Positions 34,950-44,451 of a stretch of DNA of 64,000 nucleotides are shown here, in pieces; positions within the stretch are counted from its first letter, which is position 1; each line of letters starts with the position of its first letter. The stretch is from positions 62,001 to 126,000 of the forward strand of contig CACJYD010000003.1 of assembly GCA_902597545.1 (NCBI GenBank), given 5' to 3'. Below the pieces are notes generated by a model. It did no database searches. It saw only the letters and a list, made by a program, of their open reading frames with translations, and had not been told where the DNA came from. The position numbers and the translations under genes are program-made. This stretch comes from an uncultured Bacteroidota bacterium (GTDB lineage: Bacteria > Bacteroidota > Bacteroidia > Flavobacteriales > Flavobacteriaceae).

Positions 34950-36415
34950 AAAAGAAACCTACAATTAATAACTTAAAAGAGCTTAAGGCGTCAGCTTACA
35001 GTACGTTATCCATTAAAGATGAGTTAAGTAAAAATCTATCTGAACTAATCAAGTCTGGAAAACCAACATTTCCAAATATTTATGGTTATGAAAATACAGT
35101 AATTCCTGATTTAGAAAGAGCTATTTTATCCAAGCATAATATCAATTTCTTAGGTCTGAGAGGTCAAGCTAAAACCCGTTTAGCTAGAATGATGGTAAAT
35201 TTACTCGATGAGTGGATTCCGGTTATTAAGGGATCTGAAATTAATGATGATCCACTTAATCCCATTTCATCGTATGGGAAAAATATTATAGCTGAAAATG
35301 GTGATAACACGCAAATTGAATGGATGCACAAAAGCGATAGGTTTTATGAAAAACTTGCAACCCCAGATGTTACAGTATCAGATTTAATTGGAGATGTTGA
35401 TCCAATTAAGGCTGCAAGTCTTAAGCTTTCCTATGCTGATGAAAGAGTGATTCATTTTGGAATGATTCCAAGAGCAAACAGATGTATTTTTGTAATAAAT
35501 GAATTACCAGATTTACAGGCAAGAATACAGGTTAGTTTATTTTCAATTTTAGAGGAAAAAGAGATTCAGATTAGAGGATTTAAGTTGAGAATCCCCCTCG
35601 ACTTACAATTTATATTTACCGCTAACCCTGAAGACTATACAAATCGTGGAAGTATAGTTACTCCACTGAAAGACAGGATTGGTTCTCAAATTATAACTCA
35701 TTATCCTCACACCTTAAGTATCGCCAAAAAAATTACTAGCCAAGAATCAGATGTCAAATCTTCCAACATATATATTCCTGAATTGGCAAGTGATTTAATT
35801 GAGGAAATAAATTTTGCTGCTAGAAAAAGTGAATTTGTAGATTTTAAAAGTGGTGTTAGTGCAAGAATGAGTATTACTGCTTTTGAAAATTTGGTTAGTA
35901 CTGCCAAAAGAAGAATGCTTATTAATGGTGAAAAAGAAAGTTCGATAAGACTTTCAGACTTCAGTGGAATTATTCCTGCAATTAATGGTAAAATAGAGCT
36001 TGTCTATGAGGGTGAAGAACAAGGAGCTGATCAAATATCATTCAATTTAATCAATGAAGGAGTTAAAACAATTTTTTTAAAATATTTTCCTGAAATCATT
36101 AAACTTGAAAAACCCAATGAAGTAACGCCGTATGATGGGATTTTAAGCTGGTTTATAGAAAATAATAATGAACTATTTATTGGTGATGATTTCACAGACT
36201 CTGAATATAGGAATGCTATTAATGCAATGAAGCCACTTGATAATTTGATTAAAAAGTATTGTAAAAATATTGATCGAGCTGATCATTATTTCATAAAGGA
36301 GGTATTGCTTTGGGGATTATCTTCATTCAAAAAATTATCAAAAAATAGAATGCAGGATGGAATTGAATTTAAAGATTCATTGGGAACATATTTAAGAAAT
36401 TTAAATTCTGATTAG
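34946..36415 (+). CDS. Magnesium chelatase-like (BchI/MoxR type) AAA+ ATPase
   Basis: 489 residues. The P-loop appears as 'GLRGQAKTRLARMM' (about residues 70-83). The Walker B position reads 'RCIFVINELPDLQ' with Asn-Glu rather than Asp-Glu. Sensor 1 is in 'FIFTANPEDYTNRGSIVTPLKDRIG', where the arginine finger region follows. The length, longer than ordinary MoxR (about 330), reflects an added helical C-terminal part. I recall a distinct family with the same 'INELPDL' motif. It is coupled to the VWA gene and probably works with it as a hexameric remodeller. No metal-cofactor biosynthesis gene is nearby. Confidence 0.85.
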   Translation: MKKKPTINNLKELKASAYSTLSIKDELSKNLSELIKSGKPTFPNIYGYENTVIPDLERAILSKHNINFLGLRGQAKTRLARMMVNLLDEWIPVIKGSEINDDPLNPISSYGKNIIAENGDNTQIEWMHKSDRFYEKLATPDVTVSDLIGDVDPIKAASLKLSYADERVIHFGMIPRANRCIFVINELPDLQARIQVSLFSILEEKEIQIRGFKLRIPLDLQFIFTANPEDYTNRGSIVTPLKDRIGSQIITHYPHTLSIAKKITSQESDVKSSNIYIPELASDLIEEINFAARKSEFVDFKSGVSARMSITAFENLVSTAKRRMLINGEKESSIRLSDFSGIIPAINGKIELVYEGEEQGADQISFNLINEGVKTIFLKYFPEIIKLEKPNEVTPYDGILSWFIENNNELFIGDDFTDSEYRNAINAMKPLDNLIKKYCKNIDRADHYFIKEVLLWGLSSFKKLSKNRMQDGIEFKDSLGTYLRNLNSD

Positions 36416-36416
36416 A

Positions 36417-37739
36417 TTAAAAAGAGCTACCAATTATAGCACCAGCAACTTTAAGAAAGTATAGTTCGGATAATTTCCCATCATACATTGCAGTATTTCG
36501 AGAAAGTTTTGCGTTTAGTAAATTAATTTGCGCTCTCCTAAATTCAATTGATGAAACGATACCGATATTATACTTTTCTAAATTTCTCAAAAAGTTATTC
36601 TCACTGGTTAGCAGACTTTTCTCTTGCACCTCAAGAATAAATAAATTATTTAGATATGTCTCGTAGGCATTGTTGAGTTCTTTTTGAAATATTAAGAATA
36701 CTTTTTCTTTTTCAATTTTTGAATTTTCGAGTTTAATTTTTGCATTTTTATTAGCAGTTATTCTCTTACCAGAGTTAAAAATATTCCATGATAAATTTAT
36801 GCCACCAGAAATTCCATCATATATATTTTTATTAAAGAATGCATATGGATTATCATTAATGCTTTCATTCCAATCATAAGATCCAACAAGACCAATGGTC
36901 GGTAGGTAAGTTGATTTGATTGATTTAAGTTCATAGTTGGAGATCTCAACAGATTTATCATAAATTTTGAGCCTGGTATTATTTTCAGCTGCATTTTTAT
37001 AAAATTCTGAGATTTTATCTTTTGAATTATAAATTACATTTCTATCTAAGTCATAATTAGAATTTAACTCTACATTCATAATCAGGTTTAAGTCTCTCTT
37101 GGCATTCGATAAATTTTTTATTGAGCTTAATAATTTTATGCTATCTGTATTGACGTCAACCTCGGCATTTAAAACTTCTAATTTAGTGGATTGGCCAAAT
37201 TCAAATTCTGTATTTTTTCTTTCAAGCCTTGTTTTTGATATTTCAAGTGAGGATTTAATAATTTCCCTCTCTTCAAAAAGTCGGCAGACTTCATAATAAA
37301 CCGTAAATAATTGTAAGAGAGTATTTTCTATAACTTCTTTAACTTCAAGTTTGGACCTGTTTGATAATTCTTTTGATTTTTTATAATTAAAATTTCTACC
37401 TGAGTTATCAAGTAAAATGTAGTTTAAAGAAATATTTGAATAACTATTTTCACTTTTCATATTATCAAGCTTTCCAGACAAATTGTTCGGAGTTTCAATT
37501 TCAATATTTTGTTCACTTTTATTTATTCCAGCATTTGAAGATATTGTAGGTAGATAACCACTATTTAAAAAGCTAGCATTATTTTTAAATATTTCATCTT
37601 GGTTTTCTACAATTTTAATATCAAGATTATTTTCTAAAGTTATTTTCACAGCATCATTAAGACTGAGTTTCTGCTGTCCTCCCACGTAATTAGATATCAG
37701 AATTAATGATATAATAGATATTTGAAATAATTTCTTCAT
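36417..37739 (-). CDS. TolC family outer-membrane efflux protein
   Basis: 440 residues with a signal peptide (about 1-21, ending near 'VGGQ'). Two outer-membrane-factor halves, each with 'A...N......' helical repeats: 'LSLNDAVKITLENNLDIKI' opens the first, and 'SIEFRRAQINLLNAKLSRNTAMYDGKLSELYFLKVAG' closes the second. It forms the outer-membrane channel of the tripartite pump encoded with the next two genes. Last gene of a leftward operon; its ATG overlaps the RND stop by four bases. Ends one base away from the convergent ATPase. Confidence 0.92.
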   Translation of the reverse strand: MKKLFQISIISLILISNYVGGQQKLSLNDAVKITLENNLDIKIVENQDEIFKNNASFLNSGYLPTISSNAGINKSEQNIEIETPNNLSGKLDNMKSENSYSNISLNYILLDNSGRNFNYKKSKELSNRSKLEVKEVIENTLLQLFTVYYEVCRLFEEREIIKSSLEISKTRLERKNTEFEFGQSTKLEVLNAEVDVNTDSIKLLSSIKNLSNAKRDLNLIMNVELNSNYDLDRNVIYNSKDKISEFYKNAAENNTRLKIYDKSVEISNYELKSIKSTYLPTIGLVGSYDWNESINDNPYAFFNKNIYDGISGGINLSWNIFNSGKRITANKNAKIKLENSKIEKEKVFLIFQKELNNAYETYLNNLFILEVQEKSLLTSENNFLRNLEKYNIGIVSSIEFRRAQINLLNAKLSRNTAMYDGKLSELYFLKVAGAIIGSSF

Positions 37740-40700
37740 TTTTTTCTATTTAATTCCACCACTGGTGACTCAACATCTCTTTTGTCAACAATTTTTCCAG
37801 AAAAAATCCAAATCCCTTTTACTTTAAATGAATTGGTTATAGATATTAATATTGGTAGAAGAATTAATGTTAGGAAAGTGGCATAAGCAATTCCATATGC
37901 AATTGAAATAGCCATTGGTTTTAAAAGCTGTGCTTGAAAACTTTTTTCTAAAATTATTGGTGCTAAACCAGCCATTGTAGTAATAGATGTGAGAAAGATT
38001 GCTCTAAACCTGGCCAGTCCAGCTTTAAAGATTGCGTCGTCAAACGACATACCTTCTTTTAAATTTGAGTTAAATTTTGAAATTAATACCAAGCCGTCAT
38101 TAACTAAAATACCTATTAAGGCTATAATACCAAGTATTGAAATTACATTCACAGGAAATCCATGTAAAAGATGACCCCATGCAACAGTTGTTAAACTAAA
38201 TGGTATTAAAAGCAGCAGTAAAAATGGTTGGCTGTAAGTTCTAAAAGTAAATCCAATAGTTGCAAAAATTAGAAATAATGCTAATGGAAATACTGTGTAT
38301 GCAGATTGTATTGTTTTATTTGCTTCTCTGTATTGTCCTTCGAAAGAAGCTGAAATTGATGGATATTGTTTTTGGATTTCAGGAATAACATTATTTTGAA
38401 GATTAAAGACAATATCGGCTGCACTAAGATTAGGATCAATTAGATTAGCATTGATTTGAATCTCTCTTTTTCCATCTAAGTGGTTTATTGAAACATCACC
38501 TCTTTTGACTTCATATGTTGCAATTTCATTAAGAGGAACTCTGGACCCTGATGGAGTAAGAATTTTCATTTGTTCCATATTATTTACATATGACCTTGTA
38601 TTTTTATCATATCTCACCCAAACTTTTATCTCGTCATCACCTCTTTGAAATCTTTGTGCTTCTATGCCAAAAAAAGCAGATCTGATTTGGTACATAACCT
38701 TTGAAAAGTCTAATCCAGATAAATAAGCATTTTCTTTTAGTTTTACTTGAATTTCCTTAATGCCTTCGGGATCATTATTTGAGACGTCTGTTAATAATGG
38801 GTTGCTCTTTAATTGATTTACTAATTCGTCTTTTGCATTTTTTAATTCATTAAGATTATTTGTTTCACTTATTAGTGAAATTGACACGGGGCTTCCACCA
38901 AAATTTGCAGCATCATTTAGGGTGAATCTTTCGGCTCCAATTATTTCTCCAGTTTTTTCTCTTATTAGGCTTGCTAGCATCGATGCATTTACAGAGCTTG
39001 GTCGTTCCTCACTATCTAAAATATATATTTCTAAAGATGCGGTTGATGACCCTCCAACATCACCAAAACCTTTGATCATTGACATATTATCAGCGGAGAA
39101 CCCAAGATTTTTATTAATATATTCTATTAAATTTCTATCATCATTTTGCATGTATTTATCTTCTAACTCTTTTCCAGCTTCAATTGCTTTTTTCTCAACC
39201 ATGCTAATAATAGAATCTGTAATTTTTTCATTAGTACCCATTGGCATCTTTAAATCAACAGTTAAAATATCACTATCAACAACAGGGAAAAAATCAACTG
39301 GTATGATTCCTCCAATAACTGAGCTAACAGTAAGGTATAATGCAGCTACAAATCCTGATAGGCTAGCAAATCGATTTTGAAGGGCAAATTTCAATGTAGG
39401 ACTGTATATTTTATCTCTTAACCAATCCATAATCTCAAAACCTTTAGCATTGAGTTTTTTCATGTAATCAAAAAAATTAAACTTATTTGATTTTGATTTT
39501 GATTTAACATTTTGCAAAGCCTTTGACTTAGATAGGTGAGCAGGCAGTATTATAAGAGCCTCTACAAGGGAAACTGTGAGTGTTAAAATAACTATAAGGG
39601 CAACCTCTCCAAAGAAATCTCCAACATCACCATCAAGAACAATTAATGCTGAAAATGCAATTATTGTAGTCATTATTGCTGAAACTATTGCGGGCATTAC
39701 TTCAATAGTTCCATCAATTGCTGCATCAGCTGGTGATTTTCCTTGTTCGTAATGTCGATATATATTTTCAGCTATCACAATACCATCATCAACCAAAATA
39801 CCAATGACCACAATCATTCCAAACAAAGACATCAAATTAATAGTAATATCGAATTCACCTGCAAAGATTAACATTCCTAAAAATGAAATTGGTATGCTAA
39901 ACGCAACCCAAAATGCTAGTCTTATATTTAGAAATAATGATAAAAAAATTAAAACTAAAAAAATACCAATTCCACCATTTTCTAAAAGAAGATTTGTTCT
40001 CTGTTTTAATGCAATAGAATAGTCCTTTAAAACGGTTAATTTAAACCTTTGGTTTGAGGCATTAAACTCATCAATATAAGAATTGATAATTTTAGCAGAA
40101 TCCAATAAATCCTCACTGTTGGTACTTGATGTTGATATTACAACAGCTGAGTTATAATCTACAAAGGTTGAAATAGGTGTTTCAGAAAACTGATCGCTTA
40201 TCTTGGCTACATCACCTAACCTAACGATTTTACCTTTGAAATCTTTTTTTAAAACTAAATTCTGAAGACCATTAGCATAATAATTTTTATTGTTTGCTCT
40301 GATTAAAAACTCTTCCTTGTTCGTTTTGATATTCCCTCCACTGACTAAAATATTTGAATTGCTAACAGCATTTACAATTTCTTGAAAACTCAGGTTGTAG
40401 GCTAATAGATTATTTTCATTTATTGAAATCTCTATTTCTTCATTTGGAAATCCAGAAAGTGTAACTTGTGAAATACCGTCAATTCCCCTGAGGTCATCTT
40501 CAACATTTTTAGCCATATTTTTCAGTGACTTTAAATCAATATCTGCCCCACTCAGTGAGAATATTACAGTCGGTTGTTGCTCCTCAATTTTTGTAACAAC
40601 TACAGGCTCTAATGAAATTGGAAAAGATGGTACTTTATCAACAGCATTTTTAATTTCAAATAACATTGCATCGATATCATAATTATCATCTGTTTCAATA

Positions 40701-40978
40701 ATAATACTACCTGTATTTTCTCTCGATGTTGATGTCACTCTAATCACCCCAGGAATACCTTTTAGATTTTCTTCAATTTTAAGAATAACACCTTCTTCAA
40801 TTTCTTCAGGTGATGCTCCTGGATATGTTGCATTTATTGAAATAAATTTGGAATCAATAAGGGGAAAAAATGATGATTTTAATGAAATAATTCCTGCAAT
40901 TCCAAAAACAACAAAAAACAGTATTAAAATATTTACTGCTTTTGGGTAGGTTACAAAGTATCTGATTATTTTTCTCAC
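37736..40978 (-). CDS. RND family efflux transporter permease (HAE1-like)
   Basis: 1080 residues, starting with GTG that overlaps the adaptor stop (TAGTG). Twelve membrane segments with two large periplasmic loops. The proton-relay Asp pair is visible in 'GILVDDGIVIAENI' (about residues 390-404), and the duplicated motif reads 'GILVNDGLVLISKF' in the second half. The N-terminal 'RYFVTYPKAVNILILFFVVFG' is typical. It exports drugs, detergents or lipids by proton motive force; substrate cannot be told. No transcriptional regulator is adjacent. Confidence 0.93.
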   Translation of the reverse strand: MRKIIRYFVTYPKAVNILILFFVVFGIAGIISLKSSFFPLIDSKFISINATYPGASPEEIEEGVILKIEENLKGIPGVIRVTSTSRENTGSIIIETDDNYDIDAMLFEIKNAVDKVPSFPISLEPVVVTKIEEQQPTVIFSLSGADIDLKSLKNMAKNVEDDLRGIDGISQVTLSGFPNEEIEISINENNLLAYNLSFQEIVNAVSNSNILVSGGNIKTNKEEFLIRANNKNYYANGLQNLVLKKDFKGKIVRLGDVAKISDQFSETPISTFVDYNSAVVISTSSTNSEDLLDSAKIINSYIDEFNASNQRFKLTVLKDYSIALKQRTNLLLENGGIGIFLVLIFLSLFLNIRLAFWVAFSIPISFLGMLIFAGEFDITINLMSLFGMIVVIGILVDDGIVIAENIYRHYEQGKSPADAAIDGTIEVMPAIVSAIMTTIIAFSALIVLDGDVGDFFGEVALIVILTLTVSLVEALIILPAHLSKSKALQNVKSKSKSNKFNFFDYMKKLNAKGFEIMDWLRDKIYSPTLKFALQNRFASLSGFVAALYLTVSSVIGGIIPVDFFPVVDSDILTVDLKMPMGTNEKITDSIISMVEKKAIEAGKELEDKYMQNDDRNLIEYINKNLGFSADNMSMIKGFGDVGGSSTASLEIYILDSEERPSSVNASMLASLIREKTGEIIGAERFTLNDAANFGGSPVSISLISETNNLNELKNAKDELVNQLKSNPLLTDVSNNDPEGIKEIQVKLKENAYLSGLDFSKVMYQIRSAFFGIEAQRFQRGDDEIKVWVRYDKNTRSYVNNMEQMKILTPSGSRVPLNEIATYEVKRGDVSINHLDGKREIQINANLIDPNLSAADIVFNLQNNVIPEIQKQYPSISASFEGQYREANKTIQSAYTVFPLALFLIFATIGFTFRTYSQPFLLLLLIPFSLTTVAWGHLLHGFPVNVISILGIIALIGILVNDGLVLISKFNSNLKEGMSFDDAIFKAGLARFRAIFLTSITTMAGLAPIILEKSFQAQLLKPMAISIAYGIAYATFLTLILLPILISITNSFKVKGIWIFSGKIVDKRDVESPVVELNRKK

Positions 40979-42087
40979 TAATCAACAATTTTTACTTTCA
41001 TACCATCATATACCCCAGGAATATAATTTTTAAGAATTAACATTTCATTTTTTAAGCCTTTTACAATCACAGTTTCATCATCATAAAAAACAGGCTCAAC
41101 ATTTTGAATCCCAATGGTCATATCAGATTTTATGTAGTAAACGTAAGAATCATTGATCAATAACGATCTTGATAAAGAAAAACTTTCGTCAATATTTCCG
41201 AGGGGAATACTTACTTCAGAGTACATTCCATCTTTCAATTTTGAAGATTCAAACTCAATGAATAACCTTATTGATTGTGAGTCGTCATCAATTGAATTAT
41301 TTATTCTAATTATCTTTCCTATGTGATCTGTATTGTCATCAGATTTGAACGAGACTTGTTTTCCCTCTGTTAATTTATTGCCATATTTTGATGGAACAGC
41401 TACTTCTAGCTCAAAAAGATTTGAGTTGATAAACGTTCCAATTTTTTGACCTGGAGATACTAACGATCCTTCTGTTGTGTATGATTCAATTAATGTACCC
41501 TCGAAAGGAGCAATTAATGTAAACTTCTTAAGTCTTTCTTCGAGATTTTTGACACTGTAATATAATGCCTGTAGCCCCTTACCAATCAGATAAAATTTTT
41601 CTTTGTCAGATTTAGGTTCAGGCATTTTTTTTGTGTTTGAATTGACACTAAAATTTTTAAAGTATAATTCCCAATTGGCATAATTTTCCGGAAAATCTAG
41701 TTTTATATCAGGCAAAACAGAAGCAATCATATTTTGCAATCGACTTCTACTTTGCTTAACAGTAGCTAAAAATTCTTGGGAATTAATATTTATTAACACT
41801 TCATTTTTTTTATACTGCTGACCAACTTTGAAATCTTTTTTTGAATTAATAACAATTCCCTGAACTTGACTAAACAAATCAACTTTATATTTTGCTGACA
41901 TTGTTCCGTTCACCTTTACAGAAATTGCATTTGAAGTATTGGATGTTTTAATGGTTCTAACTGAATGTACTATGTTGGTATTTTTATTGTAGGTCTCCTG
42001 ATCTTTACTCATTATTAGTGTTGACAATAAGTAGGTAATGATAAGTACTGCAAAACCAGATAAAATTGATATTAACTTCCTATTCAT
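40978..42087 (-). CDS. RND efflux periplasmic adaptor subunit (membrane fusion protein)
   Basis: 369 residues with one N-terminal membrane helix (about 8-26). Barrel-sandwich/lipoyl halves 'ISVKVNGTMSAKYKVDLFSQVQGIV' and 'LIAPFEGTLIESYTTEGSLVSPGQKIG' flank a helical hairpin, as in MexA/AcrA proteins, and a beta-barrel part follows ('LEVAVPSKYG'). It bridges the RND permease and TolC-like protein in the periplasm. First gene of the cassette; a -7-like element lies at 42106-42113. Confidence 0.9.
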   Translation of the reverse strand: MNRKLISILSGFAVLIITYLLSTLIMSKDQETYNKNTNIVHSVRTIKTSNTSNAISVKVNGTMSAKYKVDLFSQVQGIVINSKKDFKVGQQYKKNEVLININSQEFLATVKQSRSRLQNMIASVLPDIKLDFPENYANWELYFKNFSVNSNTKKMPEPKSDKEKFYLIGKGLQALYYSVKNLEERLKKFTLIAPFEGTLIESYTTEGSLVSPGQKIGTFINSNLFELEVAVPSKYGNKLTEGKQVSFKSDDNTDHIGKIIRINNSIDDDSQSIRLFIEFESSKLKDGMYSEVSIPLGNIDESFSLSRSLLINDSYVYYIKSDMTIGIQNVEPVFYDDETVIVKGLKNEMLILKNYIPGVYDGMKVKIVD

Positions 42088-42105
42088 ATTACTTTAAGAG
42101 AAGTG

Positions 42106-42113
42106 CAAATTTA
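42106..42113 (-). promoter_or_regulatory. Probable -7 element of the RND efflux operon (TAAATTTG)
   Basis: Minus-strand TAAATTTG (42113-42106) matches TAnnTTTG and lies 18 bases before the adaptor ATG at 42087. No -33 TTTG at the expected spacing. Confidence 0.4.
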
Positions 42114-42145
42114 ATACCAAAAAAAAGATTGAATGTTAATTAATT

Positions 42146-42153
42146 TATATTTG
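42146..42153 (+). promoter_or_regulatory. Probable -7 element deciding the yjbQ start (TATATTTG)
   Basis: TATATTTG lies six bases before the ATG at 42160 and inside the longer reading that would start at 42133. If it is a true -7 element, transcription begins at or just before 42160, so the downstream ATG must be used. Confidence 0.45.
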
Positions 42154-42159
42154 TTTAGT

Positions 42160-42567
42160 ATGATATTTCAAAAAGAGATAGTTCTGGAACCAAAAAAAAG
42201 AGGATTCCATTTAATTACTGATGATGTAATTACTCATCTTCCCGATTCTACCGGGATTGTCAATGTTTTTATAAAACATACTTCGGCGAGTTTGACTATC
42301 AATGAAAATGCTGACCCCAGTGTTAGATTTGATTTTGAAACTCATTTTAACAAAATGGTTTCAGAAAATGAAAATTATTTTACACATACTTCAGAAGGTT
42401 CTGATGACATGACATCACATATAAAAAGTAGTATTTTAGGATCATCTGTTTCATTTCCAATTAAACACGGAGAGCCTCAATTTGGAATATGGCAAGGAAT
42501 TTATTTGTGTGAACATCGAAATCATGCCTCTGGAAGAAAAATATTCATTACATTAATTGGTAAATAA
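42160..42567 (+). CDS. yjbQ: YjbQ family protein (UPF0047)
   Basis: 135 residues from the ATG at 42160. An ATG at 42133 would add nine residues, but a -7 promoter element lies between them. The family pattern is clear: 'RGFHLITDDV', 'GIVNVFIKHTSASLTINENADPSVRFDFE', 'YFTHTSEGSDDMTSHIKSSILG', 'LGTWQGI'-like 'FGIWQGIYLCEHR' and 'ISLIG'-like 'IFITLIG'. The conserved His/Glu/Asp set looks complete. Some YjbQ proteins show weak thiamine-phosphate synthase activity; the true role is unsettled. Six bases before the M20 gene. Confidence 0.92.
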   Translation: MIFQKEIVLEPKKRGFHLITDDVITHLPDSTGIVNVFIKHTSASLTINENADPSVRFDFETHFNKMVSENENYFTHTSEGSDDMTSHIKSSILGSSVSFPIKHGEPQFGIWQGIYLCEHRNHASGRKIFITLIGK

Positions 42568-42573
42568 TTTATT

Positions 42574-43866
42574 ATGAAAAATTATGGTATAACATGTATT
42601 TTATTTTTGATCACATTTTTGTCTTACAGTCAAACATTTGATCAGAAAATTGAAGATTTAATAAATGAAAATCTTGATGAAACCATTGAATTAAGACATT
42701 GGTTTCATCAAAATGCAGAGTTAAGCAACAGAGAATTTAAAACTGCAGCAAGAATTGCAGAGGAACTTAAGAAAATTGGCTATGAACCAATGACCGGAAT
42801 TGCAAAAACAGGGGTGGTAGCTATTCTTAACCCCGGAAAACCTGGACCCGTTGTTGGACTTAGAGCAGATATTGATGCTTTACCCGTAAAAGAACGAGCT
42901 GATATCCCATGGGCTTCAAAAATGAAAGGTGTTTACAATGGAGAGGAAGTGCCAGTCATGCATGCATGTGGACATGATATGCATACAGCTATACTATTAG
43001 CTGCAGCTAAAATTTTATATGAAATAAAAGATGAAATTCCTGGACAAGTTAAGTTCATTTTTCAACCTGCTGAGGAAGGTGCTCCACCGGGTGAGGAAGG
43101 TGGAGCTGAGCTAATGGTGAAGGAGGGTGTACTAAAAAATCCTGATGTTGATGCTATTTTTGGTTTACATGTCTGGTCAGGACTTTATGCAGGACAAGTA
43201 TATCTTAGACCAGAGGGCATAATGGCAGCAGTTAACGAATTTAGAATAGATTTGAAAGGTGTTCAAACTCATGGATCGACTCCATGGACTGGAAAAGACC
43301 CAATTGTAACAGCAGCTCAAATTGTTAATTCACTACAAACAATAGTCAGTAGAAGTTTACCCTTAACTGAAGCAGGAGCCGTTGTAACTATTGGAAGTAT
43401 ACATGGGGGAGTCAGAAGTAATATAATTCCTGAAGATTTATATATGCTTGGAACAATCAGAACTCTTGATAATGGCATGAAAGCTACCGTGTTAAAAAGA
43501 CTTGAAGAAATAGTTCATAATGTAGCAAAATCAAACAATATTGAATCTAAAATCACATATTTAGTTTCATATCCTATAACATTTAATGATCCTTATCTGT
43601 ATGAGGAAATTTTACCGACTTTAGAAAGAGTTAATGGTAAAAAAAATGTTCATTTAATGAAAGCAATTACTGGTGCTGAGGACTTTTCATATTTTCAAGA
43701 AAAAGTTCCAGGGACTTATTTTTTTATTGGTGGTCAAAAACCAGATGTTGATTTATCTACAGTTGCTCCACATCACACGCCAGACTTTTATGTCGATGAT
43801 TCAGCAATATCCACTGGAATTAGGTCCATGATAGGCTTGACTCTAGATTACATATACAACAATTAA
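42574..43866 (+). CDS. Exported M20 family amidohydrolase/peptidase
   Basis: 430 residues with a signal peptide ending 'SYSQ' (about residue 20), unusual among M20 enzymes, most of which are cytoplasmic. Hallmarks of the M20D (IAA-amino acid hydrolase/hippurate hydrolase) branch are 'LRHWFHQNAELSNREF', 'VVGLRADIDALPV', 'MHACGHDMHTAILL' (metal-binding Cys and His), 'FQPAEEG' (catalytic Glu), 'FGLHVW' and 'HHTPDF'. It likely hydrolyses N-acyl amino acids or small peptides in the periplasm. Between yjbQ and yceI. Confidence 0.9.
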   Translation: MKNYGITCILFLITFLSYSQTFDQKIEDLINENLDETIELRHWFHQNAELSNREFKTAARIAEELKKIGYEPMTGIAKTGVVAILNPGKPGPVVGLRADIDALPVKERADIPWASKMKGVYNGEEVPVMHACGHDMHTAILLAAAKILYEIKDEIPGQVKFIFQPAEEGAPPGEEGGAELMVKEGVLKNPDVDAIFGLHVWSGLYAGQVYLRPEGIMAAVNEFRIDLKGVQTHGSTPWTGKDPIVTAAQIVNSLQTIVSRSLPLTEAGAVVTIGSIHGGVRSNIIPEDLYMLGTIRTLDNGMKATVLKRLEEIVHNVAKSNNIESKITYLVSYPITFNDPYLYEEILPTLERVNGKKNVHLMKAITGAEDFSYFQEKVPGTYFFIGGQKPDVDLSTVAPHHTPDFYVDDSAISTGIRSMIGLTLDYIYNN

Positions 43867-43895
43867 TTTGGCATAATTTTAGTTATAGTCTATAT

Positions 43896-44450
43896 ATGAA
43901 AAAATTATTATTTACTCTATTTGTTTTATTCATACAATTTTCATTTTCACAGCTTAATCTAGATTTAGAGAAAAGTAAAATTAAATGGACTGGCAAGAAA
44001 ATTACTAATGCCTCACACTGGGGCTCATTATATTTTACTGAAGCTAGTCTAGTTTTTGATGGTGAAGATTTAATTAAAGGAAAGTTTATTGTAGATATGA
44101 ACTCTATGACAGTTGATGATATTCAGGGAAGGGGCAAAGAAAGATTAGAAAATCATTTGAGAGACGATGATTTTTTTGGAGTATCAACTCACAAAGAAGC
44201 TACCCTAGAATTTAGTTCAAAATCAAAACTGAAAGATGGTCAGTATCTTGTTAGTGGCCAACTAACCATAAAAGGAATTACAAATCCTATTGATTTTACA
44301 ATAAAACCTAAAAATGATCATTACGTTGCTAATCTGACATTTGATAGAACAAAGTACAATGTTACTTACAGATCTGGAAACTTTTTTGAAAATCTTGGTG
44401 ATAGATTAATTTTAGACGAAGTTGAATTAGTAGTTGACCTTGTAAAATAA
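43896..44450 (+). CDS. YceI family lipid-binding protein, exported
   Basis: 184 residues with a signal peptide ending 'SFSQ' (about residue 19). The YceI lipocalin-like pattern is visible: 'SKIKWTGKKITNASHWGSLYF', 'GKFIVDMNSMTVDDI', 'RLENHLRDDDFFGVSTHKEATLEF', 'GQLTIKGITNPIDF' and 'FDRTKYNVTYRSGNFFENLGDRLILDEVEL'. YceI proteins bind isoprenoid or other long-chain lipids in the periplasm. Follows the M20 gene after 29 bases; convergent with the amidase gene, one base apart. Confidence 0.92.
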   Translation: MKKLLFTLFVLFIQFSFSQLNLDLEKSKIKWTGKKITNASHWGSLYFTEASLVFDGEDLIKGKFIVDMNSMTVDDIQGRGKERLENHLRDDDFFGVSTHKEATLEFSSKSKLKDGQYLVSGQLTIKGITNPIDFTIKPKNDHYVANLTFDRTKYNVTYRSGNFFENLGDRLILDEVELVVDLVK

Positions 44451-44451
44451 A

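Noticed and set aside
38922..39380. 152-codon open frame on the plus strand opposite the RND permease gene
   Set aside because: It lies fully within a strong RND coding frame on the other strand and its product has no recognisable domain; low-GC antisense frames are expected by chance.
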